Shown: one piece after another, positions 1-5,874 of the stretch
How the letters are laid out: every line of letters begins with the position of its first letter
Position numbering within the stretch: the first letter of the stretch is position 1
Assembly (NCBI GenBank): GCA_938039195.1
Contig: CALHVK010000008.1
Span: 1-10,336 of the forward strand
Direction of reading: 5' to 3'
DNA from: an uncultured Carnobacteriaceae bacterium
Lineage (GTDB): Bacteria > Bacillota > Bacilli > Lactobacillales > Aerococcaceae
Length of the DNA stretch: 10,336 nucleotides
Notes under the pieces: model-generated
What the model saw: only the letters and a program-made list of their open reading frames with translations
Database searches by the model: none
What the model was told of the DNA's origin: nothing
Position numbers and translations under genes: made by a program

Positions 1-1062
1 GTGGAACAATATGGCGTGACACTTGTGGCGATTGGGAACGGAACGGCTAGCCGTGAGTCTGAACAATTCGTGGCAGAACAATTGCGACAAATCCCTCGTA
101 AAGTGGTGTACTCCATCGTCAGCGAAGCAGGTGCCTCTGTGTATTCTGCCAGCGATATTGCACGTCAGGAATTTCCAGATTACCAAGTCGAAGAGCGTTC
201 CGCAGTCAGCATCGCTCGTCGCTTGCAAGACCCATTAGCCGAATTGGTTAAAATCGATCCAAAAGCCGTTGGAGTTGGACAATATCAACACGACGTTCCA
301 GAAAAACAATTAGATGAGCAGTTAGACTTTGTCGTTGAAACAGCCGTAAACAAGGTTGGGGTCAACGTGAATACGGCGAGTGCCGCTCTTCTAGAGCACA
401 TTGCCGGATTAACGAAAACAACAGCAGCCAACGTGGTCGCTTTCCGTGACGAAAACGGTAAGTTCACAAACCGTACGCAATTGAAGAAAGTACCTCGCTT
501 AGGACCAAAAGCTTACGAGCAAGCCGTTGGGTTCTTACGAATCATCGATGGAACGAATCCATTTGACGGTACTGACATTCACCCAGAGTCTTATGATGTT
601 GCTAAAGCCATTTTGAAAAAAGCCAATGCTGAAAAATTAGCGCTTGGCTCACCAGAGTTGGAAGAAGCTCTTAAAGGACTGAATACGAAAGAGTTGAAAG
701 AAGAATTTGGTATCGGACAAGAAACGCTGGAATTAGTGCTGGATGGATTGTTGAAACCAGGACGTGACCCACGTGAAGAAGTCGCAGGACCAATCTTACG
801 TAGCGATGTCTTGAAGATGGAAGACTTACAAGTGGGAATGGAACTCGAAGGAACGGTTCGTAACGTAGTCGACTTCGGTGCGTTCGTGGATATCGGTGTG
901 AAACAAGACGGCCTTGTGCATATTTCGAAATTGAAAAAAGGCTTCGTGAAACATCCAAGTGATGTCGTTGCAGTTGGAGATATCGTGACGGTTTGGGTGA
1001 CGGAGCTTGATCTTAAGAAAGGTCGTGTCGGCCTCTCTATGATTGGACCGGAAAATAAATAA
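1..1062 (+). CDS. tex: Tex family S1 RNA-binding / transcription accessory protein, C-terminal half (5' end outside window)
   Basis: Tex is a cytoplasmic nucleic-acid-binding protein linked to transcription and RNA handling. The 353 visible residues are about half of the usual 700-odd. The window opens inside the YqgF-like (RNase H fold) domain, where IGNGTASRESE (residues 11-21) and SEAGASVYSAS (41-51) are recognisable Tex blocks. A helix-hairpin-helix region follows at about 119-180, including VGVNVNTASAALLEHIAGL. A helical linker comes next, then a C-terminal S1 domain at about 275-347 (VGMELEGTVRNVVDFGAFVD, then DGLVHISKL). The GTG at base 1 is an internal codon, not the start. The frame is intact to TAA at 1060-1062. 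The family assignment is secure from domain order; the exact cellular role of Tex is less well defined. Confidence 0.95.
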   Translation: MEQYGVTLVAIGNGTASRESEQFVAEQLRQIPRKVVYSIVSEAGASVYSASDIARQEFPDYQVEERSAVSIARRLQDPLAELVKIDPKAVGVGQYQHDVPEKQLDEQLDFVVETAVNKVGVNVNTASAALLEHIAGLTKTTAANVVAFRDENGKFTNRTQLKKVPRLGPKAYEQAVGFLRIIDGTNPFDGTDIHPESYDVAKAILKKANAEKLALGSPELEEALKGLNTKELKEEFGIGQETLELVLDGLLKPGRDPREEVAGPILRSDVLKMEDLQVGMELEGTVRNVVDFGAFVDIGVKQDGLVHISKLKKGFVKHPSDVVAVGDIVTVWVTELDLKKGRVGLSMIGPENK

Positions 1063-1066
1063 TTAT

Positions 1067-1152
1067 GCTGCTATTACTGCGTTCTGCAGGAAGTCTTCAT
1101 AGTAGCGACAATAGCTGTACCGGGGTGAGCTTAGTGCCTCACTTCATTTTTT
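1067..1152 (+). terminator. Hairpin cluster and probable tex terminator
   Basis: Directly after the tex stop, bases 1067-1074 can pair with 1099-1106 (with one G-U pair), enclosing a small CTGC/GCAG hairpin at 1077-1089. Then GTGAG (1125-1129) pairs with CTCAC (1138-1142), followed by a T-rich run at 1143-1152. The second hairpin fits a modest Rho-independent terminator for tex; its stem is only five pairs. A further small stem, AAAGC (1163-1167) with GCTTT (1186-1190), lies just downstream. The role of the first hairpin is unknown. Confidence 0.45.
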
Positions 1153-1345
1153 GCAAACTCATAAAGCGGAATTGGTGAGTTCACTGCTTTGGCTAGATGG
1201 AAAGATAGCATTCTCTTTTAGTTACTTGCACAGAAAAAACTACTAACAAAGTGGAAAGTAAAAAATAAGTAGTTGCATAAAGATGATTCCGCAAAGACTA
1301 ACGGATTCTATAATCACAGTAACGTGATACGCATTAAAACGAATT

Positions 1346-1378
1346 ATAGGGCGTAGGAATTAATTCCGTACGCCCTAT
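1346..1378. repeat. Perfect 10-bp stem hairpin inside the palindrome loop
   Basis: ATAGGGCGTA (1346-1355) is followed by the self-complementary GGAATTAATTCC (1356-1367), one G, and TACGCCCTAT (1369-1378), the exact complement of the first arm. It lies in the loop of the larger inverted repeat. A second small stem follows (AGGT/ACCT around 1391-1403). The pattern is consistent with strong secondary structure in RNA or single-stranded DNA from either strand. Confidence 0.65.
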
Positions 1379-1515
1379 TTGAGGCTTTAAAGGTGAGAGA
1401 CCTCTGGGCTCGAACCGGTGCAACGTTACAGTGATTATGAAGACATCCGTTAGGAAAGGCGGAATCATTTCTTTTATAAAGAGCATCACAGCGAACTCTA
1501 AATTTTCAGTAAATT

Positions 1516-1540
1516 CCACTTGCATTAGTGGTATTTTTTT
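1516..1540 (+). terminator. Short hairpin with T-run at the right arm of the palindrome
   Basis: CCACT (1516-1520) pairs with AGTGG (1527-1531) over a six-base loop and is followed by TATTTTTTT (1532-1540). The five-pair stem makes this a weak terminator candidate for any plus-strand transcript from the palindrome. A degenerate mirror copy, with its T-run on the minus strand, sits in the left arm around 1234-1256, so the two ends carry outward-facing terminator-like ends. Confidence 0.35.
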
Positions 1541-1604
1541 GTGGATGCAAGTATACTAAAAGAGTATATGCTTATAGCATGGAATATAGAAAGGGGAGTG
1601 TGAG

Positions 1605-1877
1605 ATGACTCAAAATCCTGCTTTAGTTCAGTTGACAGAAAATGCCAACCAAATTTATCAACTCATTTCAAAACAAAAAACACATCTTTGCTTGGCAAAA
1701 TGCCCAGCATTCGAAGAAATTATCGACACACAATTATTCGGTTTATCGAAACAAGTGGATTTCGCAGTTTCACTTGGATTAATTCACGCGAACGAAGGCC
1801 ACAAAATTATGGCCGATTTAGAATACGCATTAAACGACATGTATACACAAGTGTACGAAGAGTCGCGCCAAAATTAG
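1605..1877 (+). CDS. ylaN: YlaN family protein (UPF0358), iron/Fur-associated
   Basis: A 90-residue cytoplasmic helical protein of the usual family length. Family hallmarks are visible at residues 33-58: the CPAFEEIIDTQLFGLSKQVD block followed by FAVSLGLI. This closely resembles the Bacillus YlaN sequence (CP-x-x-EE-x-x-DTQ-x-FGLS-x-x-x-DFAV-x-LGL) as I recall it. From established work, YlaN is important for growth under iron limitation and interacts with the iron regulator Fur; it has no known enzymatic activity. The start at 1605 is supported by AAGGGGAG 7 bases upstream. The stop TAG overlaps the ribosome site of ftsW (TAGAGGAGG), and the gap to ftsW is 12 bases, so the two are probably co-transcribed. 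The ylaN-ftsW order matches Bacillus. I see no convincing promoter directly upstream; the right arm of the palindrome occupies the expected place. Confidence 0.93.
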   Translation: MTQNPALVQLTENANQIYQLISKQKTHLCLAKCPAFEEIIDTQLFGLSKQVDFAVSLGLIHANEGHKIMADLEYALNDMYTQVYEESRQN

Positions 1878-1889
1878 AGGAGGCTTGAC

Positions 1890-3110
1890 GTGTTAAATTT
1901 TCATGAAAAAATGAAGCACCTTCTCAATGTGGACCCGCTCATTATGGGGTTGTATTCGGTACTTTCCATTTTCGGACTCGTCATGATTTATAGTGCAAGT
2001 AGTTATTACGCTCTTGCCAATCAAGGAAACTCAGAGGCGTTCATGGTGAAGCAGTTTGTCTTTATCGTCATCGGGATTTTGATGGCGCTAGGGATTTCCG
2101 TTCTTCCTGAGAAATTCTTGAAGAATCAAAAAGTCATGATGGGAGTAGCAGGCTTGATTTTTATCCTGCTCGTGATTGTATTATTTACAACCGGTGTAAA
2201 CGGGGCGAAGAGTTGGATTAACTTGAAACTCTTTAGCTTACAACCGTCTGAGTTAGTAAAACTATTTGTGATTTGGACATCGGCTTATATTTATAGTAAG
2301 AACGAACGTAGCAAACGCGATTGGAGATTCTATCTCATTCCTGCTGGAATTACGGCGTTCTTCATCGGAATGGTCATGCTACAGCCGGACTTAGGAACGT
2401 CCATCATTATTGCAGGAGTTGCCGTTCTACTCGGTCTTATGACAGGGGTGTCGAACCGCGCACTAGCTATTTGGGGCGCTGTCTTTGCTGGGTTATATGG
2501 CCTTACTTATTTAGACGCTTCGATTTTTGAAAAATTCGGATTAAAAGCGTACCAATTAAGTCGTTTTACATCGTTCCATAATCCGTGGAGTGATCCAACA
2601 GGTGCTGGTTATCAATCGATTCAAGGCTATCTTGGATTATCAAGAGGTAGCTGGATTGGGACAGGGTTATCGAATTCTGTTCAAAAAACGGGGTTCTTAC
2701 CAGAAGCCCATACTGACTTTATTTTAGCGATTGTCGGAGAAGAGTTAGGATTTATTACAATCTTTATTCTACTTCTTGCGATATTTGGTTTAATCATCGC
2801 GATTATTCATAAAGGAAATAAATGTCGTAATCTATTTGGAAAATACTTATGTTACGGTGTGGCGATTTTATTCTTGATTCAATCAGGAATTAATATCGGA
2901 GCACTTGTCGGGGTAGCGCCTTTAACAGGGGTACCATTACCGCTAATCAGTTACGGTGGGTCGAGCTTCTTTGCTTCTAGTGCCGGAATTGGTTTAGTAC
3001 TATGGGCCGTGCGACGCGATAAAGAAAGTCGCGAACAAACACCGCCGCCAACAAGACAAGAACTTCCAGAAGAGGAAGAAGAAAAAATTATCGAATTAAA
3101 AGCTATGTAG
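1890..3110 (+). CDS. ftsW: FtsW/SEDS peptidoglycan glycosyltransferase
   Basis: A 406-residue polytopic membrane protein of the SEDS family (FtsW/RodA/SpoVE), which polymerises lipid II into glycan strands together with a class B penicillin-binding protein. About ten hydrophobic segments are visible. SEDS motifs include SLQPSELVKL (116-125), MLQPDLGTS (163-171), the large extracellular loop with HNPWSDPTGAGYQSIQG (230-246), PEAHTDFI (271-278), whose Asp276 corresponds to the catalytic aspartate of the family, and PLPLISYGGSS (349-359). The acidic, proline-containing tail after residue 380 is cytoplasmic. It starts at GTG (1890), 5 bases after AGAGGAGGC. Adjacency to ylaN, as in Bacillus ylaN-ftsW, favours FtsW (division) over RodA (elongation), which is otherwise similar. 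It is probably co-transcribed with ylaN and ylbG. Confidence 0.93.
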   Translation: MLNFHEKMKHLLNVDPLIMGLYSVLSIFGLVMIYSASSYYALANQGNSEAFMVKQFVFIVIGILMALGISVLPEKFLKNQKVMMGVAGLIFILLVIVLFTTGVNGAKSWINLKLFSLQPSELVKLFVIWTSAYIYSKNERSKRDWRFYLIPAGITAFFIGMVMLQPDLGTSIIIAGVAVLLGLMTGVSNRALAIWGAVFAGLYGLTYLDASIFEKFGLKAYQLSRFTSFHNPWSDPTGAGYQSIQGYLGLSRGSWIGTGLSNSVQKTGFLPEAHTDFILAIVGEELGFITIFILLLAIFGLIIAIIHKGNKCRNLFGKYLCYGVAILFLIQSGINIGALVGVAPLTGVPLPLISYGGSSFFASSAGIGLVLWAVRRDKESREQTPPPTRQELPEEEEEKIIELKAM

Positions 3111-3122
3111 AAGGGAGAAACA

Positions 3123-3419
3123 ATGGAGCAACAAGAAAGACAAGCACTCGTTGTTTGGTTGTATACATTGAAACCAATTAAACAGTTGAAGAAGTTTGGG
3201 AATATTCACTATATTTCAAAACGCTTAAAATACATCTATTTATATGTTGCGAAAGATGAAGCCGAAAGCGTCATGGAACGCTTATCGACATTCCACTTCG
3301 TTCGAAAAGTGGAACCATCATTGCGACAAGAACTTCGTATGGATTTCACGCAGATTCTTCCTGAATTACGTGAGGAAATCGAAAAAGAAAAAGCTGAGAA
3401 AAAAGCTGCAGAACTATAA
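3123..3419 (+). CDS. ylbG: YlbG family protein (UPF0298 / DUF2129)
   Basis: A 98-residue soluble protein of unknown biochemical role, conserved across Bacilli. The family core is clear: VVWLYTLKPIKQLKKFGNIH (residues 10-29), then YISKRLKYIYLYV (30-42) and FHFVRKVEPS (57-66), matching the Bacillus YlbG pattern (VWLYT..K....L.KFG..HY.SKR.KY). The C-terminal 15 or so residues are Lys/Glu-rich and probably an extended charged helix. AAGGGAG lies 6 bases before the ATG, and the gap from ftsW is only 12 bases, so it is the last gene of the ylaN-ftsW-ylbG unit and is followed at once by a strong terminator. In Bacillus, ylbG sits elsewhere, beside ylbF, so linkage to ftsW here is a local arrangement. 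Confidence 0.92.
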   Translation: MEQQERQALVVWLYTLKPIKQLKKFGNIHYISKRLKYIYLYVAKDEAESVMERLSTFHFVRKVEPSLRQELRMDFTQILPELREEIEKEKAEKKAAEL

Positions 3420-3426
3420 TCAAAAG

Positions 3427-3460
3427 AAGCCGTGCCTCATACGAGAACACGGCTTTTCAT
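3427..3460. terminator. Bidirectional Rho-independent terminator between ylbG and the minus-strand gene
   Basis: AAGCCGTG (3427-3434) pairs exactly with CACGGCTT (3448-3455), with TTTTCATTTT running through 3453-3462 on the plus strand and a T-rich tract (CTTCTTTT) on the minus strand. It ends the ylbG transcript and, from the other side, the convergent DUF3899-like gene whose stop is at 3462. Confidence 0.9.
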
Positions 3461-3461
3461 T

Positions 3462-3782
3462 TTATAATAGGAAGATTCCAAATAAGATGGATAGAATTCC
3501 AAGAACTGCGGCAACCTCTAGAAAGAGAACCGTCGATGATGCGGTAAAGAGGGTGTGTTTTGAATGCTCCTTATTCGGAGTGAAGCTCTTCAGGAAAAGA
3601 GTGAAGAAGTCGGTGCGACTTAAATAGGCAAAAATACCGATTATTAAACAAACAAGTGCGCACATAAAAAGAGCGTTGCTGAGGGCAAGAAGACTAAAGG
3701 GACCCGTCAGCATTACATAGCCAATACATAATAATAGTAGGATTCCAGAAACGACTCCTATTTTTTTATAGTCAAATGACAT
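3462..3782 (-). CDS. Small three-helix membrane protein, DUF3899-like, function unknown
   Basis: A 106-residue integral membrane protein. Hydrophobic segments lie at about residues 8-26, 30-53 and 85-106, with a polar connector at about 54-82 (YLSRTDFFTLFLKSFTPNKE). Length, three-helix layout and the aromatic-rich connector resemble DUF3899 proteins of Firmicutes, but I cannot confirm this without a profile search, and no function is known. The longest frame begins at 3800, but codons 3-4 of that frame (AGG AGG, 3789-3794) form the ribosome site for the ATG at 3782, so the shorter form MSFDYKK is the likely product. It is monocistronic, convergent with ylbG and divergent from the opp operon, with its own candidate promoter at 3813-3841. 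Confidence 0.75.
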   Translation of the reverse strand: MSFDYKKIGVVSGILLLLCIGYVMLTGPFSLLALSNALFMCALVCLIIGIFAYLSRTDFFTLFLKSFTPNKEHSKHTLFTASSTVLFLEVAAVLGILSILFGIFLL

Positions 3783-3788
3783 AAGCTT

Positions 3789-3794
3789 CCTCCT
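3789..3794 (-). promoter_or_regulatory. Ribosome binding site that fixes the DUF3899-like start
   Basis: On the minus strand, AAAAGGAGGAAGCTT precedes the ATG at 3782, leaving 6 bases between AGGAGG and the ATG. The upstream ATG at 3800 has no comparable site, so it is unlikely to be used. Confidence 0.8.
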
Positions 3795-3812
3795 TTTCAT
3801 GTCGTTCTTTTC

Positions 3813-3841
3813 ACTGTAGCAGAACTTTGGGCAATGCGCAA
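3813..3841 (-). promoter_or_regulatory. Candidate promoter of the DUF3899-like gene
   Basis: Read on the minus strand: TTGCGC (3841-3836), a 17-base spacer, then TACAGT (3818-3813), preceded by an extended -10 TGC. The predicted transcript would start about 25 bases before the ATG at 3782. It is moderately good by sigma-A rules, and no rival is better placed. Confidence 0.5.
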
Positions 3842-3863
3842 CGACTAGGCTGAAACTAATTAG

Positions 3864-3893
3864 TTGAAACTTTAATTCTTAAGATAGTATGAT
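3864..3893 (+). promoter_or_regulatory. Candidate sigma-A promoter of oppBCDF
   Basis: TTGAAA (3864-3869), an 18-base spacer, then TATGAT (3888-3893). Initiation near 3900 leaves a leader of roughly 28 bases before the TTG start at 3928. The -10 box covers the ATGATG at 3889, which therefore cannot serve as the oppB start from this promoter. A 9-base near-direct repeat (GCTGAAACT 3849-3857, GTTGAAACT 3863-3871; 14-base period) overlaps the -35 box and could be an operator. Confidence 0.65.
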
Positions 3894-3915
3894 GAAACAA
3901 AATGAAGATATCAAT

Positions 3916-3920
3916 GGAGG
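3916..3920 (+). promoter_or_regulatory. Ribosome binding site deciding the oppB TTG start
   Basis: GGAGG sits 7 bases before the TTG at 3928. The upstream in-frame ATGs at 3889 and 3892 have no such site and lie in the promoter, so TTG is preferred. Confidence 0.75.
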
Positions 3921-3927
3921 TGCAGAG

Positions 3928-4872
3928 TTGAAAAACTATTTAAAATATATCGGGAAACGTGTATTCTACATGTTCCTAACCTTATTCCTGATTGCTACGA
4001 TTACATTTTTTCTAATGAAACTATTACCTGGATCTCCATATGCCAATGAAGAACAGTTAACGCAGGCACAACTAGAAATTATGAATGCCAAGTATGGACT
4101 CGATAAGCCTGTATTTGTTCAATATTTGATATACATTACTGGATTATTCCGTTTGGACTTTGGACAATCGTTCCAATATAACTCAACCGTCGCAAACCTG
4201 ATTTTCTCTCGTGTAGGGCCAAGTTTCCAATTAGGGTTCCAAGCCTTAATCTTCGGGACAGTGGTCGGTTCGCTACTTGGGATGATTGCGGCTATGAAAC
4301 AAAATACATGGGTGGACACACTCGCAACATTCTTTGCGATTATTGGACGTTCGGTTCCAAGTTTCGTGTTCGCAGTAGTGCTTCAATTAGTCTTTGGGGT
4401 GATTTTCCCGATTCTACCGATTGCGCTATGGAATCAAGGGTTTATCTCTTCGATTCTTCCAACAATGGCGCTGGCGATTTCACCGATTGCCGATTCGGCG
4501 CGTTTTGTAAGAACGGAAATGGTAGAAGTATTGCATTCGGACTATATTGAATTGGCACGTGCGAAGGGCTTAAGCCGTTTCGAAGTCGCGTTCAAGCATG
4601 GATTTAGAAATGCGATTATTCCACTCGTGACCATCCTTGGGCCAATGCTGGTTGGACTTATGACAGGGTCGATGGTGATTGAAAACATCTTCGCGATTCC
4701 TGGGATTGGGGAGCAGTTTGTAAAATCGATTTTAACGAATGACTACCCAACGATTATGGGAGTGACAATGCTTTACTCGGCATTGCTCGTATTTGTCATT
4801 TTAATTGTAGACTTGCTATACGGATGGATTGATCCTCGTATTCGTATTACTGATGAAGGAGGGGAAGCGTAA
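3928..4872 (+). CDS. oppB: Oligopeptide ABC transporter permease OppB (TTG start)
   Basis: One of the two membrane subunits forming the oligopeptide channel. With the TTG start the protein has 314 residues and begins MKNYLKYIGKR, the usual OppB N-terminus (basic, then a long first helix at about 12-34 ending LLPGSP). About six membrane segments are visible. The cytoplasmic EAA loop, which docks on the ATPases, is at about 198-222 (EMVEVLHSDYIELARAKGLS), with the conserved G in ARAKG. The family block IENIFAIPGIGEQ is at 251-263. A longer frame starts at ATG 3889, but that codon lies in the -10 box and lacks a ribosome site. Its stop overlaps the oppC start by one base (TAATG), which suggests translational coupling. 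First gene of oppBCDF. Confidence 0.92.
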   Translation: MKNYLKYIGKRVFYMFLTLFLIATITFFLMKLLPGSPYANEEQLTQAQLEIMNAKYGLDKPVFVQYLIYITGLFRLDFGQSFQYNSTVANLIFSRVGPSFQLGFQALIFGTVVGSLLGMIAAMKQNTWVDTLATFFAIIGRSVPSFVFAVVLQLVFGVIFPILPIALWNQGFISSILPTMALAISPIADSARFVRTEMVEVLHSDYIELARAKGLSRFEVAFKHGFRNAIIPLVTILGPMLVGLMTGSMVIENIFAIPGIGEQFVKSILTNDYPTIMGVTMLYSALLVFVILIVDLLYGWIDPRIRITDEGGEA

Positions 4873-5864
4873 TGGCAGAATTAACAGAAAAAGAGTTATT
4901 CCAACGTGTGGATTTAACGCAGATTGCTGACCGTGAAAAAATCGCTGCACCTTCTCTTAACTTCTTACAAGATTCATGGAGACGATTGACGAAAAATAAA
5001 GGAGCCTTAGTATCGCTCTTTATTATTCTTGTCATTGTGCTACTAGCGGTTTTAGCGCCGGTCATTGCACCGTTTGATCCATTGGAACAAAATACCGAAT
5101 TTGCTAACTTGCCAGCGCGTATTCCAGGTCTCTTCAACGGATACCGTAACGGCGTCGATGTGTATGCGCAACAAGGGGTTCCAGAAGGCGTCAACTTCTT
5201 CTTTGGGACAGATAATCTTGGCCGTGACTTATTCTCACGTGTACTTTACGGAACACAAACATCGCTCATTATCGCTTTTGTGGCAGCGTTGTTTGATATT
5301 ACGATTGGTGTGACTTACGGAATTATTTCTGGATGGTTCGGCGGACGTGTGGATAATGTGATGCAACGTTTCTTAGAAATCATCTCAGCGATTCCAAACT
5401 TAATCATTCTTGTATTAATGTTACTCGTATTAAAACCAGGTCTCGTGTCGATTATTATCGCGATTGGTTTTACAAGCTGGGTAACGATGGCGCGTGTCGT
5501 TCGTGCGCAAACCTTGAAACAAAAGAATTTAGAATACATTTTAGCGTCTCGTGCTCTAGGGCAAAGTTTCTGGAAGATTGCATTTAAACACTTATTACCA
5601 AATATGGCAGGTTTAATCATCATTCAGACCATGTTCTCCATCCCATCAGCGATTTTCTTTGAAGCCTTCTTAAGCTTCCTTGGAATCGGGATTCCGAGCC
5701 CAGATGCGTCTCTTGGAGCCCTTATTAATGGAGGGTACAAAACATTCCGAATCTATCCTCACTTAATGTGGTTCCCTTCAGGAGTACTCTGTGTTCTAAT
5801 GATTAGCTTTAACTTATTGGCAGACGGTTTACGAGATGCCTTTGACCCGAAAATGAAAGACTAG
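4872..5864 (+). CDS. oppC: Oligopeptide ABC transporter permease OppC
   Basis: The second channel subunit, 330 residues. A polar N-terminal tail (1-45) and the OppC_N-type first membrane helix (about 46-66, ending in LAPVIAPFDP) come first. A periplasm-type loop leads to FGTDNLGRDLFSRVLYG (111-127), the most recognisable OppC/DppC motif, followed by about five membrane helices. The EAA loop is at about 211-240 (RAQTLKQKNLEYILASRALG), and FLGIGIPSP is at 269-277. The start ATG overlaps the oppB stop and is preceded by GGAGGGG. A gap of 10 bases to oppD, containing AGGAGG, indicates the same transcript. Confidence 0.95.
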   Translation: MAELTEKELFQRVDLTQIADREKIAAPSLNFLQDSWRRLTKNKGALVSLFIILVIVLLAVLAPVIAPFDPLEQNTEFANLPARIPGLFNGYRNGVDVYAQQGVPEGVNFFFGTDNLGRDLFSRVLYGTQTSLIIAFVAALFDITIGVTYGIISGWFGGRVDNVMQRFLEIISAIPNLIILVLMLLVLKPGLVSIIIAIGFTSWVTMARVVRAQTLKQKNLEYILASRALGQSFWKIAFKHLLPNMAGLIIIQTMFSIPSAIFFEAFLSFLGIGIPSPDASLGALINGGYKTFRIYPHLMWFPSGVLCVLMISFNLLADGLRDAFDPKMKD

Positions 5865-5874
5865 GAGGATTCGA

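Larger units (their letters stand above)
1205..1580. repeat. Large imperfect palindrome (about 376 bases), MITE-like or structured RNA
   Basis: The two halves of this gap are long imperfect inverted repeats. Segments pair in nested order: 1212-1230 with 1546-1565 (one gap plus a terminal mismatch); the CTACTAAC..AGTGGA block near 1240-1255 with 1515-1531; ATGATTCCGC (1283-1292) with 1459-1468 exactly; CTAACGGAT (1298-1306) with 1445-1453 exactly; and 1310-1325 with 1423-1438 at 15 of 16 positions. The right arm has an insertion of roughly 20 bases relative to the left. The 7-base string ATAGCAT occurs in direct orientation at 1205-1211 and 1574-1580, as a target-site duplication might. No transposase is present. 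Possible identities are a miniature inverted-repeat element, a decayed IS, or a conserved rod-like RNA. The pairing is directly visible; the identity is inference. Confidence 0.6.

Noticed and set aside
1309..1314. TATAAT, a perfect -10 box inside the left arm of the palindrome
   Set aside because: No acceptable -35 box lies 16-18 bases upstream, and the hexamer is part of a paired arm.
1404..1424. T-arm-like sequence on the minus strand (GGTTCGAGCC), suggesting a tRNA or tmRNA fragment
   Set aside because: The flanking bases do not form the five-pair T stem, and no acceptor or anticodon arm can be drawn around it.
1334..1525. Minus-strand open frame of 63 codons inside the palindrome, with a hydrophobic first half
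   Set aside because: It has no ribosome binding site before its ATG, runs through the hairpin loop, and the mirrored left arm does not keep the frame open. It is more likely a by-product of the inverted repeat.
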